DNA from: Branchiostoma lanceolatum
Taxonomy: Eukaryota; Chordata; Leptocardii; Amphioxiformes; Branchiostomatidae
Direction of reading: 5' to 3'
Assembly (NCBI RefSeq): GCF_035083965.1
Contig: NC_089722.1
Span: 30,678,958 to 30,742,957 of the forward strand
DNA length: 64,000 bases
Below the pieces are notes generated by a model. It did not search any database, had not been told where the DNA came from, and was given only the letters and a program-made list of their open reading frames with translations. Both the position numbers and the translations under genes were made by a program. Numbering within the stretch: the first letter of the stretch is position 1; every line of letters starts with the position of its first letter. Below are positions 43,901 through 56,900 of the stretch, one piece after another.

Positions 43901-46900
43901 CAGTGTGATTTTTCCATGGATGTGGGTAGATGTGGGTAGATACTGGTCCACTAGCTTGACTTTGCTCCCAGAGGCCAACCGACGAACAGTCCTAGAAACT
44001 TGTCAGATGCCCGTAAAGCTAGATAGCCCTGGCCTTCAAAATTTTGCTTGATAATTTGCAAGCTTCGTGAGCCGTCCCCGCACAGCACCCCTGAAAGATT
44101 TTTTTACTGAAAAATAGGATTTCCTTGCTGCAAGAAAAAATGCATAGAATTTGATAGAAATATGTCTTTTGAATTTTGAGACAGTGAAAAGTAGATTTTT
44201 TTTATGTGCTTGTCCTAAATGGCAAGTGTTTTTTTTTAAATTGTCCAATCCTGGAGTCTCATTCAATGGACTGGTTGTGTGTGTTACAGGTACAGCATTG
44301 ATACAGGACTTCTAACTGGAGTAGGTTGATGATATCAATGATTGAAACCGTTGGTATAACTATTACCTCTGTTGTAGGTTCTCATCCCTCCAAAGAACCT
44401 GATGTCTAAGCTGAAGAAGGAAGGAGACAACCCGCGGGAGATCATGAACCAGGTGAAGTACAGAGTGGAGTGGGAGAAGTTCCAGGAGCGAGAGAGGAAG
44501 AGAGAGGAGGATGAACGAGAGAGGGAGAGAGTCGCCTTCCTGCAGATTGACTGGCATGACTTTGTGGTGGTGGAGACAGTAGACTTCCAGCCCCATGAAA
44601 TAGGTACAGCTGTATTTCTAGATCAAGTAAAGATTGATACTAGTGTTTTTATTATCCACAACATAGTGTCTGAAATAAGATAGTACTACGGTAATGCGTT
44701 TAGCTTCATGAAATAGGTACAGCTGTGTTTTTGGATCAAGTAAAGATTGATACTAGTGCTTGTACATGTATTTCCATAACAGTCAAACCTGACCAAGAAG
44801 ACCGCTCATTGGACTGATAAAATCTGGTCTATGTTGACAGGTGACCGGTCACTATAGATGTGTCCATAGTGGTCACATTGGCCTTCTGTGAAGATGGTCA
44901 CTTACCTGAAATAATATAAGAAGTAAATCTGCATACAGCAAAGTTTTATGTTCCATTAACTTACTCTCACCTCTCAAATAAACGTACCGGTACGTTTATT
45001 TTTTTTCGCAAAAAATTCCACCCTGTACATTCTTATTCTAGACGGTACGTTTATTTTTTTTTGAAAAATTGAGGCTTTGCAAACCAGGAATCCCTCTAAA
45101 ATCGTAAGTCAAGGTTTTTCTGCCCATATTTACCCGGTATTTTTGCTCGTAATTCGCTATTATTCGGCCTACCGGCGTTGATTTTCTCGCCGCTTTGACG
45201 GCCCTGTGAAAATTATCCTGGCGGCACTCGTAACATATCGGTCGATATCGCTATGACGCTACAAAGTAAACCGGAAAATAAGACGCGACATTGACATTTT
45301 AAAATACAATTTTCATATAAATAACTTTGATAGTCTCTGTTTACATCGTAAACCAAAGCGCGCTGATCAAAAACGTGTGGAGTAGGGTGCACGCCTGCAC
45401 AGGGAATAATAATTTCCTGACCACTATATCCGTAGTATCGGCAGCGCGGCGGAAGAATTATTTGTTCGCAGAAGACATGTAACACGTTGAAACAACAATC
45501 ATAACTTAACTTCCCTTGTGATATGTGTTTTGAGGCCACAAAATCTCTAAAACGGCAGAAATATGTCCGATATGATTCGGTAAACAACAGCGCGAAATCG
45601 CGAAACATGGCCGCCACTCTCAGGCATGGCGACAGTAAAACTAGCAGCATATTGCGCAGTGCGGATACCGATCTTTAAAATGATACCGTAAACGCATGGA
45701 AATATTATATTTTTTGGGCAACGATAGACACACAAGGCCATATTTATTTTCAGAGGGTTCATTTTTTGGAATGATCGTAAGATATTCCAAATTTAGGCGG
45801 TTCATCGCGGGTTTCTAGTGTCAACACGTAATGGGTAACTTCTTAGTATGTGCGGTCTGTGACGTTGAGCTACTTTTAGTTTTACAGCCGATCTCTGTTC
45901 AATATTGTGGGATTTACCGCGGGAACTCGAAATCCGAGCGTCTCACTTTGTTTTCGACGCTATGGAGCAAAAGTTTATAGACATATTTCTTTTGTGGAAG
46001 GACTGTGTTCATATTTGTGTTTTTCTGTGGTTGATGTCTTTAGAAAATATGATCAGGTACTCTGATGATTTTTGTTATATGTCACTGATTGTCAGTCATA
46101 ATAAAATGATTTAACAATTTTCTTTGATCACTTGCTTCAAGTTCCAAGTAGAAAAAGCATGTATCATGTACATTTTCACTTGTTGAATTTGAAAGCACCG
46201 TGGCCCCCGGTTAGGGGTCATAGCAGGGAACCTATGCCCAATTTTTCAATATTAACTATTATATTTTACGAAGAGGCGAGGAAGATCATCATGATTTGAA
46301 CAAGCTATGGACAGTTATTCTGTTCAATATCTATATACTTAATAGGTATGGCATAATTGACTAAATATAAGTTACCTACCTGCTTATTATCTTATTTCCC
46401 TCTGACAGTGACAGTTGTACATGTATGGACACGGTTTACCTAGCCTCGACTGTCGATTTTTGAAAATTTCCGGGGGTTACTTTTATTCCAGGGGGTACTT
46501 ATATTACCTTTTGAAAATTTGTCCGGGGGGTACTTCTATTCCAGGGGGTACTTCTATTTGAGAGGTGAGAGTAAGGTACTCTGTACAAATCAATTTATTT
46601 CATTGCCACACATATCCACTAGGGTCTGTGCCTAGACTGTCTCCAGGACCCGTTCCTCTATCCGGGATAGTATTCAAAAATTTTCCTCTTGGGACTGACA
46701 AAAATTTGACCCCATCCATCCAAAAAATCTGAACTTCATTACACAAAATTGATGAAAATGTCAGATTTAACAACATGAGCTCTCAAACAATGAGAGGGTC
46801 AGGAAAAAAAAGGTCGAATTTAGAGACAGTCCTAGTCTGTGCATCACGATCTAGAAAATGATGAAACTATAAGTTGTTTCAAACATTTCACGGATGTTTA

Positions 46901-49900
46901 CCTCCCCATCCAGCTAACCTGCCCCCACCCACGACCCCTGACCAGCTGGGTGCCCGTATGCTGATCCAGGAGCGGATCGAGAAGGGGCATACCGCCGAGC
47001 CATCCGAGATGGAGATGGAGGTGGAGGATATGGACGAGGCCTCGTCAGAGGATGGTGGGTGGTTACAAGCTTCTGTTACATCTCCCGCCAATATATACTG
47101 CTTTTTTTTAAAAAGTTTTTTTAAAGGAAAAATTAGTGCATGCTATAACATCAACCAAGGGGCCTTTGACCCAAGCATTTCAAGGTCTTATAAAGACCTA
47201 CCCGCTTACCAAATATTACAAAAATCCATCCAGGTATCCTCGACTAGTTATCTTGTGGACAGATGTCTCCGTAAAAAACAACAAGTCACTACAATACCTC
47301 TGTTTCACCAAGTTAATGAATTGGATAGAAGGGTTATTGTTTAACAACTTCTCCCCCTCTGTTTTGTTTTTCATGGAATAGCCATATTCGGGTGACAGTG
47401 TCATAACAGGTTTTGGAACACTTAGTCTTGACTTTATTTCTATACATCCAATATTTGTCAGTACTGGGTGGTTCCACCTGGGCAAACATGCTGAATTGAG
47501 GCCACTTTCGATGCCATATGGCTGTGTTCAGACCCTATGTATTGAATGTGAAGCAATACATATGTGTGGCCAGTTACTGCTGCATTTGACACTGTTATAT
47601 TATCTCGAGTTAAAACTAACTCTTTAGAATTGTTCTTTATTTTTGGAATTTTGATACAGTCCAGGATAATAGACAGTACTAGCACACCTTTTAACAGTAC
47701 ATTGTCTGTCTCATTTTTCCACAGAGGACGAACGTCCACCACTGCCAGGCACAGCAGACACTACAGAACAGGACATGGATGAAGGGGTATGTGTTGCCTA
47801 ACTTAAGTTGCTGTCGCGCCGCATGCCTGCGAAGCTCGTGTGTTACGCCGAATGGCAATTATACCGGCTATATAGATACAGATACAGAAGTTTATCCTTA
47901 CTTTATGCTGTCACATTGAAGAAAAAAGCCTAATGTATGAATTTAACAATAAAACCATAAATCACAGATATACATTGATGCTATCTTGACTGTAACAGTC
48001 TAGAATCATAATCAACTGACCTAAAATTGAGTTTTTCAACACTTCAATACATGTTTTGTGCCATGGCCTTAACTATTGGCTACTTTTCTGACAGAATTTT
48101 CACTTAAAATGTTTTAAATCATTGATAAATATCCCCTCTCTCTACAGGACTCAGACGTGGATGAGGATGCCCCGACCCCCCCACCACAGCCGCCCCCCGA
48201 GGAGGCCCTCCCCCAGCCTCCCCCCCTCCCTCCCCAGCCTGAGGAGGTACAGATCAGAAGAGACTACGATCCTAAAGGTAAGACCTGTGAATTAGAAAAA
48301 CAATCAATCAGCCAATCAATCAATAAGTCAGTCACAAGTACAGTCAAACCTGTATTAGCGGTCACCTTTGCATAGCGGCCACCTGCCCATAGTGGTCACT
48401 TTTTGTCGGTCCCTTGGATTTTTCCCATTGACATAAGCATTAAGAATTAGGCTATAGCGGCCACCTGTCCAACGCGGTCGCGGCCAGACGATTTTCGGTC
48501 CCGCGAGTACAGTAACACTGCCGATAACGGTCACGGAGCGCCGGTAGAAGCCGCATCGCCACCGCACGCCGGGTTCAAAATCTTCATTTTTTCACGCAGT
48601 TATCAAATTTATGCGGCCTCAACTGGATAGGATCATAATAAAGAAAACCAGAATGTTTTATCTTTGTTAGAAAATCCATGGTTTGACGCGAAGTCAAGTA
48701 TAGTTTTCTTCACATGGCTTGCGTTTGTACATCGTGGTAAAATTGACAATTTCTGTGCATTTCGACTGGACAAATATTACGGCAGCCTTTTGGAAAATAC
48801 AACCCACACATGTACCTGATGCGGTAAGTTCGTGAAATGTTTGAATGCCGGCCCAATTTCCGTTTTCACCGGGAATTCATTCAAATCCAAAAGCATCAAA
48901 ATGAATGTGGATAATACTACTATGATGTAAATTTGGGCTGTAGCAATTTTCTGAAAAGACAAAAAGGCCCTCAAAAGAGCGACCTTCTTCTGAGTACCCT
49001 TTTAGGATAATGGTAGATGCTGATCAACACAAGCCACAACAAGAGACTGAGGAAAATTGTCGCCACGATTTTATGTTTGAAAACGGTCGAAAACGAACAG
49101 TAAGTGACCGTTAAGAACATGTATTTTGTTCTTAACTAACTAGGAGTAAAAGAACAACAATCGAACTTCTAAAATGTGCCTTACCTGTTTACATGTGTAC
49201 TGTGCGGTGAATAAATGTATCTCGAGCTCAGTGGGTACTGAAAATATGTGTCACTCGTGGTCAATTAATCGACATTTTCCCCATAGCGGCCACCTGTTCT
49301 TAGCGGCCAGTTTTGGCCAGTCCCTTGAGTGACCGCTATAGACAGGTTTGACTGTACATGTTTCCAAAATAAAAAACAGACTTTAAACTGCTGGAGTTAC
49401 TTTATATTTACCTGAGCATTATAACAGTACCAATTTCTCCTTTCCTTTTGGTTCCAACCACAAACCAACATTAGGCTAAACACATCTTTTTAGTTGGTGC
49501 CTGGCTGGGCTAAATTAGATTGATTTTGTAGTAGCAGACATTTAAGTAAGCGAAACATGTTAGTGTAAGTGAAATCAGTCAGGCTTTTGTTTGTCCATAA
49601 TATTTAGACAAATGGATACATTTTTACTCTGGAGAGAAAAAAACATCAAATTAGAATACTTGCCGAGTGTTTTAATTATCTCTATTATATCTATTTCCCC
49701 AGCTGCTCGCATCCAGCCCCCGACCATCCAGGACACGACAGCGTGGGTCGTGTCGCCTATCACGGGTGAGCGGATCCCGGTAGACAAGCTGCAGGAGCAC
49801 ATGCGCATCAGTCTGCTGGACCCGCGTTGGGTGGAGGAGAAACAGAGCTCCCTCAAGGAGAAGCAGCAACAGGAGGAGGTCTTCGCTCCAGGTTAGCTTC

Positions 49901-52782
49901 TCTTGATTTTATTTTTTTAATTTTTTAAAATCTTTAATTACAGGTTTGCGTAGTGAAACCTGTGTAGGATCCGCTGGGTTGTGTGAGGGCTGCCATCTTG
50001 AATTGTGATGACACAGATGGCCATTTTGTATTTACATGTTTTAGTATCAAAACCTATGATGGTTTCGTCGGCATGTGTAGTGGCCGCCATCTTGATTTTG
50101 TGACGTAGCAGGGTAGTCATACCATTTCATTAGGAGGGGTGTTTTGGGGGATCGCTAGCGTTCTCTCTATTTTTAACAAATCGGCACACAACTATCACAC
50201 ATTCAACTCAAATAAAAAGTAAAATTTAATACCGATTCATATTTATAAAAAGACCCCGTAATCGCTAAACTAACATAGCAAACCTGAATTATATGTAGCA
50301 CAAATACTTAACTCTAGTTTTTTAAATTTTTAAATTCTTTTCATTTTTAATCTTTTTGGTTAGAATTGCAACGGTGCAATACACATGGGACACAGTAGCC
50401 GTCTTAACGCTTGAGAGGAAGTGAGGAAAGTCCTGTAAAGTGCCTTTACCAAGAGCACAACATCGGTGGCGTCAGGGGATTCGAACCTGTGACCGCTTAG
50501 GTTCTGGGCCGAAAACCCTGCTGTCACGCCTCACGACCCTACCCTCTTTTGTTTTTGATATTAAAGAGGATAGACAATAGATCGATCCCATAGTCTTGCC
50601 CACTGTGGTCAAAATGTACAGATGCAAAATAAAAACATACAAATGGTCAGGTTTCTTCTGTTGCTGTTAGTTTGAAAAAAGGATAGATAACAACTTCTTG
50701 AAAAATTATTGTGGGATTTGTGGCATAAAGTCAGCAATTTCCTTTTTCAGGACAACATTTCATCAAAATGTTCTTCTTTAGCGATACAGTTTCATTTGTT
50801 TGTTAGCCTGTCCTTCTCAAAATGTTTGCTGCTTTTTTGTTATTATCAACCTGATGAATCTTTCCTTTTTTTTAACAACAATCCTCTTTGCTCTTTTTTT
50901 GGTGTTGTGTTAAAAGCAGTTTATGTATAAGCCTGACTCAGTAAAGAACTCACGAAAATTGTGCACATTGTGGAGGAGGCAAGCACTGATACTTTGTGTG
51001 TGTTGTATAGAAGTTAAACCATATTTTTTTGTCCACAGGATCTGCCATCGACAGCAGTCTGAAGATGCTTGCCGAACGCCGTACTGATATTTTCGGTGCG
51101 GGTGACGAGGAGACTCGCATCGGTCGCAAGCTCGGAGAGGAAGAGAAGAAGACGACCAAGGTGACATGGGACGGTCACACCGCAAGTATGGAGGCCACGA
51201 CAAGGGCAGCACAGAAGAACATCACTCTACAGGAGCAGATCGAAGCCATCCACAAGGCAAAAGGACTCACAGCTGACGAAGAGAAGGAAAAGATTGGTCC
51301 TGCCATCCCTGCCCAGACAACAGTAGACCAGACCCCCACAACAAGCACCATCCCCACCAAACCCCCCATCCCCCTCCCTACCCCACACACCACTATCGCA
51401 CACCACGTACCTATGGCGATACCCATACCAGCCCCACCCAAGCCACCGATGCCTCCTCAGATGTTACAGCAGCTTCGGCCCCACGTAAACCTCATCCCCC
51501 GGCCCCCCATGCCACCCCAACCCCACATGCTCATCGCCCGCCCCCCTATGGTCCCACCCCCTATGGCCCAAATGGCGAGGGCGGCAGGCTTTGCCTTCCC
51601 CCCTGGCACCATGCCGACTCAGCCGCCCCGCCCTCCAATGTCCATGCAACAGTTTGTCCCCGCCCCTCCCCCTGTCCCCGCACCCCCTCGCCCCATCATC
51701 CAAGAGCGCCCCCCTGCCACCGAGGAGCCGGCAGCTAAGAAACAGAAGACGGAGGATTCCCTGGTCTCGGAGGAAGAGTTCCTGAAGAGAAACAAGGGTC
51801 CGGTCACATTCAAGGTCATCGTGCCCAAGATGGACGACAAGAGCGAATGGAACCTGAACGGACAGACTCTGACCTTCACCCTGCCTGTTACCGACACTGT
51901 GAGTCAAACTTATGGCAATTGGATATATCTTTTTATGTCATACCTGGGCGTGATACGGGTGTCCCGGACCGTGTGATAACTATCCGTATCACATGAGGTT
52001 TAAAGTAATATCACACGGCCGTCAGGCGATCCTACCCGCGGTCAGGCTGGTACCTCGGGTGATAAGGAATACCCGTGTTGTTTTCTATATCTATTGTAGA
52101 GAAAGGTATTGAGTAAATACAGCTGATACTATACCTTTTATGTTATGTTATCTTTGCTATGTTACAGAAAATTTACTTTATATCATTTTCACATCGTAAT
52201 CTACAGAGTATCTGAATAGATCTCCTGTCCTTCTGAACAGCTGGACACAAATTACAGAACTTGAACTTGAAGTATCTCCCTCTTTTTCCTCAGGTGTCCG
52301 TTATCAAGGCTAAGATCCACGAGGCTCTGGCAATGCCTGCTGGGAAACAGAAGCTACAGTATGAGGTAAGACTTTTGCTCTCCCTAACTTCACTTGTGGA
52401 ATGTGTGGCTATAGCTAGAAGAGGGTTAAGCACAGTTGGATATTTTTGTTTGGGGCATTGTGGTGACAAATGTTTTTTATACAGCCATGAAAGCATTTGC
52501 TCCCAAGTTTTTTTTTTTTTTAAATTTAGAGACAGAAGTAAAAAAAAAAAAAAGTGTTTTAACCTTACAAACATTTTCACGTAACCCTCATATTTCTTCT
52601 TCCTTGACTTTACATTAAAAGAGAGGAAGGTGCTGACAATCATGCATTTGTTGCTGTTTTGTTTGTTTTATTTTACACAGGGTATCTTTATCAAGGACTC
52701 CAACACGCTGGCTTTCTACAACATGACCCATGGAGCAACTATCCAACTGGCACTGAAGGAGAGAGGAGGAAGGAAGAAGTAG
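40989..52782 (+). CDS. sf3a1: Splicing factor 3A subunit 1
   Basis: Twelve exons, 40989-41027, 42381-42567, 42935-43047, 43295-43555, 44378-44603, 46914-47054, 47725-47786, 48148-48277, 49703-49891, 51039-51898, 52294-52365 and 52681-52782, join in phase to 793 codons, the length I recall for human SF3A1. SF3A1 is a core subunit of the SF3a complex of U2 snRNP, needed for branch-site recognition. Visible domains: SURP1 about residues 38-80 (IVDKTASFVARNGPEFESRI); SURP2 about 146-190 (VKLTAQFVARNGRQFLTNLM, the surface that contacts SF3A3); the charged SF3A3-binding stretch KFQERERKREEDERERE; a Pro-rich region in exon 10; and a C-terminal ubiquitin-like domain (exons 10-12) ending RGGRKK, which in other animals binds U1 stem-loop 4. 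Introns carry at least eight repeats but exons are intact. ATG 40989 gives MPAVEVQSQAPPE. Confidence 0.96.
41420..42045 (-). mobile_element. 5'-truncated L1-like LINE 3' end
   Basis: The ORF at 41589-42038 (minus) encodes the C-terminal zinc region typical of LINE reverse transcriptases (GLCPQCNMEQTIYIMHLLYH, then C-x3-RIW). It is followed by an AATAAA and an A-rich tail, seen as poly-T at about 41422-41432 on the plus strand. RT and endonuclease are missing. It lies in sf3a1 intron 1. Confidence 0.7.
44779..44905. repeat. Remnant of a Tigger-like MITE
   Basis: Begins ACAGTCAAACCTGACC and includes TCCATAGTGGTCACATTGGCC, matching the outer part of the element at 48341-49354. One end only, in sf3a1 intron 5. 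Confidence 0.5.
44960..46575. mobile_element. 1.6-kb terminal-inverted-repeat element in sf3a1 intron 5
   Basis: CTTACTCTCACCTCTCAAAT at 44960 is repeated exactly in inverse at the right end (46555-46575). Subterminal GTACGTTTATTTTTTTT motifs on the left and GGGGGTACTTCTATTCCAG motifs on the right are repeated two to four times. ORFs inside (45213-45650, 45905-46114) show no known domain. No convincing target duplication was found, so the superfamily is open. Confidence 0.6.
47803..47888 (+). mobile_element. SINE 3' half with GATACA tail
   Basis: GCATGCCTGCGAAGCTCGTG, then TGTTACGCCGAATGG and the tail TATATAGATACAGATACAGA. Same family as the SINE inside the LINE at 28427-28585, opposite orientation. 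In sf3a1 intron 7. Confidence 0.7.
48341..49354. mobile_element. Tigger/pogo-like MITE with TA duplication
   Basis: Ends CAGTCAAACCTGTATTAGCG and the inverted CTATAGACAGGTTTGACTG, each flanked by TA (48339-48340 and 49355-49356). Subterminal GCGGCCACCTG and GGTCACC motifs are repeated on both sides. No transposase ORF in about 1 kb. A TA target and CAGTCAAACC ends fit the Tc1/mariner Tigger-like group. In sf3a1 intron 8. Confidence 0.7.
49941..50325 (+). repeat. Dispersed repeat, copy 2
   Basis: Same element as 6116-6400. Here the 5' part is partly duplicated, giving two GCCGCCATCTTG/GCTGCCATCTTG blocks. The 3' part (ACAAATCGGCACACAACTAT, AAAGACCCCGTAATCGCTAA) is nearly identical. In sf3a1 intron 9. 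Confidence 0.6.
50375..50545 (-). repeat. tRNA-derived SINE fragment
   Basis: GAAGTGAGGAAAGTCCTGTA, then AAGTGCCTTTACCAAGAGCA and a tRNA-like GGATTCGAACCTGTGACC (inverse B-box). Related to 17205-17400. In sf3a1 intron 9. Confidence 0.6.
51945..52085. mobile_element. Small palindromic repeat after sf3a1 exon 10
   Basis: TACGGGTGTCCCGG and the later GGAATACCCGTG form short imperfect inverted ends around a GTGATAC/GTATCAC-rich centre, about 140 bp in all. Possibly a MITE; no target duplication found. Confidence 0.3.
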
Positions 52783-53436
52783 AACAACAGGCGTAAAACT
52801 TAAGACTGAGAAAAGACAGTGATAAACATTGAATTTTACAACCCAAACTGTGAACGCTAGATAACTTCCTGTCAAATCAGTACAAGGTCTTAACGAGGTT
52901 GCTTATGAAGATCTTTATCCTAATTTGTCTTTGACGAGTCCCATGATGACTGAATGCTGCACATTTTAAATGGTATTGTATCATATGTTTATGTCCACAA
53001 TTTTTCTCCAATTCCTTGCATAGCTGCCAATTCACGGGGAAAAGTAGGAGAGAACTGAGAAAACTAGGACGTTGTGGCTCTCTGAAATAACTTGAATTTC
53101 TGAACTGCAATTCTGTATGTCTTTACACCAAGACATAGTCTTTCAGTTTAAATGGTGAGCACTCAGCCCAACTTATAGTATCCTTTTGTTCCTGTAAAAG
53201 TCACTGCTTGCACTAGCCCCCCAAAAGAATCCCATATCCTAGAAACATATGGACTAGATGTATACATGTAGTACCAAGAATGTCATTTATTTTAAAAGAT
53301 AACATGTTGAAAAGTCTTGATATTTGTAACTTAAAACATAATGAAAACGTCATGTAAAGATGGGTAAAGAAACATAATGGGCACATTTTTACTCTGCATC
53401 TATGATCAATGATTGTGTTAAGAACTTCATGGAAGG

Positions 53437-53442
53437 AATAAA
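53437..53442 (+). promoter_or_regulatory. sf3a1 polyadenylation signal
   Basis: AATAAA about 655 bp downstream of the sf3a1 stop, the first clear hexamer on the plus strand after the gene. Confidence 0.5.
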
Positions 53443-53975
53443 TGTCTCGACATAAACTGGTTTTGACATGTGAATATGGCCTTATTCATTGTTGCTTCCA
53501 ACATCGTCAATCTGTGTGCCAGTGTTGTATGTGAGACCAGAATACTTCGTCTATAAATGGTATGAGAAACCGTGTAACAAAGAGACCCCTAGAGGGTTTT
53601 ACAGGAGATTGATGTTCACCAAATAACATTAAAATACAGATCGAAGTACATGTACCAACAACAAAATAAGGGGAGATATAATACCATAAACTAACATATT
53701 CCTTACTCGAAATGATACATGATGCACTCTATACAAAAATGAAGCTAGCTGCGGTACAGTCGTCCTTTCTATGATACATGTATATGAAATCTAAACCTCT
53801 GGTATCATCTAAAACAGTATTTGTAGTATACAGTAAATATAAATTCTGAAGCTATTGTTTCATTATCATCTGATCGTGATGCATGATTCAAACATGATTG
53901 ATCTGTTGCATTGTCATTCAAAAAAACTTGTCTACAACACTTTTTTTAAAACTTGGTTTAGAGTCATAAATTTCT

Positions 53976-56900
53976 TCAGCCATCAAGAGCCCTCTGCATA
54001 CTTTGTATTTGTTTCTTGTACTCCATCGCTGTCGTATGATCACCAATGTTGGTACATGCTACATACAGGTTGTGAAGTGTTCCAAAAATATGCGGATGCG
54101 CCGTGTTTTCTCCATACAAAGTTTTCTTTATCGTTAGTGACTGTTGGAAGTAGCTAACTGCTTTCTTGTGATCACCGAGAATAGCCCAAGACAATCCAAG
54201 GCTGTTTAGTGATGAGACAATGTCTGGATGTGCCGTGTTATCTCCATAGATAATTTTCTTTCCCGTGAGTGACTGTTTGTGGTAGCTAATTGCTTTCCTC
54301 TGATCACCTTGTAACATCCAAGATGACCCCAGGCCGCTAAATGACGCGGCAACGACCGGATGTGCCGTGTTATCTCCATAGATAGTTTTCAACATCGTTA
54401 GTGCCTGTTCGTAGTAGCTGATTGCTTTCTTTTGATTGCCGAGTTTACTCCAAGATAATCCTAGGTCATTAAGTGACGAAGCAATGCCCGGGTGTGCCGT
54501 GTTGTTTCCGTAGATAATTTTACTCATCGTTAGATACCGTTCATAGAAGCTGATTGCCTTCTTGTGATCATCGAGTTCACTCCAAGATAATCCTAGGTTG
54601 TAAAGTAGCGTGGCAATGACCGGGTGTCCTGCTTTGTCTCCATGGATGATTTTCATCATTGATAGTGACTGTTCGAGGTAGCTGATTGCTTTTTTGTGAT
54701 TGCCGAGATTACTCCAGGTTAGCCGCATGATGACCAATGACTTGGCCGTACCAGGATGTACCGTGTTGGCGCCATTGATAGTTTTCCACATCGTTAGTGA
54801 CTGTTCGTGGTAGCTGATTGCTTTTTTGTGATCACCGAGTTGATTCAAAGACAATCCAAGGTTTTTTTAGTAATGAGGCAATGTCCGGATGTGCCGTGTT
54901 GTCTCCATAGATAGTTTTCCACATCGTTATTGACTGTTCGTGGTAGCTGATTGCGTTCTTCTGATCGCCGAGTTCCATCCAGGATGATCCCAGGCTGTTT
55001 AGTGTCGTGGCAATGTCCGGATGTTCCGTGTTATCTCCATAGACAGTTTTCATCATTGTTAGTGCCTGTTCATAGTAGCTGATTGCTTTCTCATGATTGC
55101 CGAGCTCACTCCAAACTGATCCTAGGTTCTGAAGTGACGAGGCAATTTCTGGGTGTGCCGCGTTGTCTCCATGGATAGTTTTCATCATCGTTAGCGACTG
55201 TTCGATGTAGCTGATTGCTTTTTTCTGATCACCAAGTCGACCCCAAGACAATCCAAGGCTGTTTAGTGACCCGGCAATGTCTGGATGTGGCGTGTTGTGT
55301 CCATAGATAGTTTTTCTCATCGATAGTGACTGTTTGTGGTAGCCGATAGCTTTCTTGTGATCACCGAGTTTAATCCAAGCTAATCCCAGGCTGTTAAATG
55401 ACGAGGCAATGGCCGGATGTGCCGTGTTCCCTCCATAGATAGTTTTCTCCATCGTTAGTGATTGTAGTAGCTGATTGCTTTCCTCTGGTCGCCTAGATAA
55501 CTCCAAGCCGATCCTAAGTTGCCAAGTGACGAGGAAATGTCCGGATGTGCCGTGTTGGATCCATAGATAGTTTTTCGCACCGTTAGTGACTGTTCGTGGT
55601 AGCTGATTGCTTTCTGATGATAACCGAGTCTACTCCAAGATGACCCCAGGTTGTTTAGAGATCCAGCAATGTCTGGATGTGCCGTGCTGGGTCCATAGAT
55701 AATTTTTTCCATCGTTAGTGCCTCCTCTTGGTAGTTAATTGCCTTATGATCGTTAAGTCTGCTCCAAGAAAATCCCAAGTTGTGAAGAACCCCGGCAATG
55801 TCTGGATGTGCCGTGCTGTCGCCGTGGATAGTTTTTGTCACCGCTAGTGACTGTTCGTAGTAGCTAATTGCTTTCTTGTAATCGCCGAGTTCGCTCCAAG
55901 ACCATCCCAGATTCCCGAGTAACACGGCGATACCCATATTTACCGTGTTTTCTCCACAAATAGTTTTTGTCACCCTTAGTGACTGTTCAAAGTAACTGAT
56001 TGCTTTTTTCAGATCGCCAAGTTTAGCTCAAGATAATCCGAGGTTGAGAAGTGTTGCGGCATTGTCCTGGTGCGCCGTATCTCCGTAGATATGTTTACGT
56101 ATCATTCGTGACTGCTCGAAGAGACTTATTGCCTTTGCATCATTTCCGTAGAAGGCCCAAGATTCTCCCAATTTTTCAAGTATTACCGAACGTTTCATCA
56201 TGTCTCCACCGGCCTCTGTTAGTGCTGCTTGGAAATGGCGTATGGATTTCTCTGGCAGGTATAACGTTCTAGCTATTAGGCCTTTACATTCATTGGAGGT
56301 ATCGAAGATGGTCCTTTCTAACACACTCAATTTCGGATGAACGTCAAAAAAGTCCTTGACCATGACTAGTATACATTTCTGCAAAGGAACAACCCTGTAA
56401 TAGTATCGAAAAAGAACTTTAGTATCAGGAATGTGGAATACCGACATCAGGGTAGTGCTAGGTGCATTTTGCACCTTTGGTTGGAGCTTCATTTTGACAA
56501 GGGGCGACATGCCGTCTTTCTGACCCCCGTTGTTTAAGTATGTTCTCAATCGGAGCTCTGCTGAGATGCTGGTCAGTACGGTAAGGTGGGTTGCATTCTC
56601 TTCAGTCTTTCCCCTTGTCTTTAATTCATCTATCACATCCCACGTGCTAGTGAGTGTGATCTGACACCACAGAGCTAGTACTTCAATGGCTATACCTGGA
56701 AAACGATAGATGTCTTTCTTGACATTTAACAGTTGTCCCTCCGTCTTTAGGGGGTGAAACTGCTCCCTGTTCTCCCACAACATTTTCAGAACAGACAGCG
56801 GGGACTTGAAACGTGATAGTAGATCACCGGTGATGATCCCCTCGAGTTTTTCCTTGTACTCAGTAACCAGTGTGTCCTCCCCTGTCAGGAAAACCACCCG

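Noticed and set aside
45213-46114. ORFs inside the 1.6-kb inverted-repeat element as a transposase
   Set aside because: Short, on both strands, no recognisable domain or catalytic motif.
51464-51907. Antisense ORF of 147 codons across sf3a1 exon 10
   Set aside because: Shadow of the proline-rich sense frame, which is clearly SF3A1.
54855-54875. Programmed ribosomal frameshift at the A7 run of the TPR gene
   Set aside because: Other lesions in the same array, including a nonsense codon, make decay or a base-calling error simpler.
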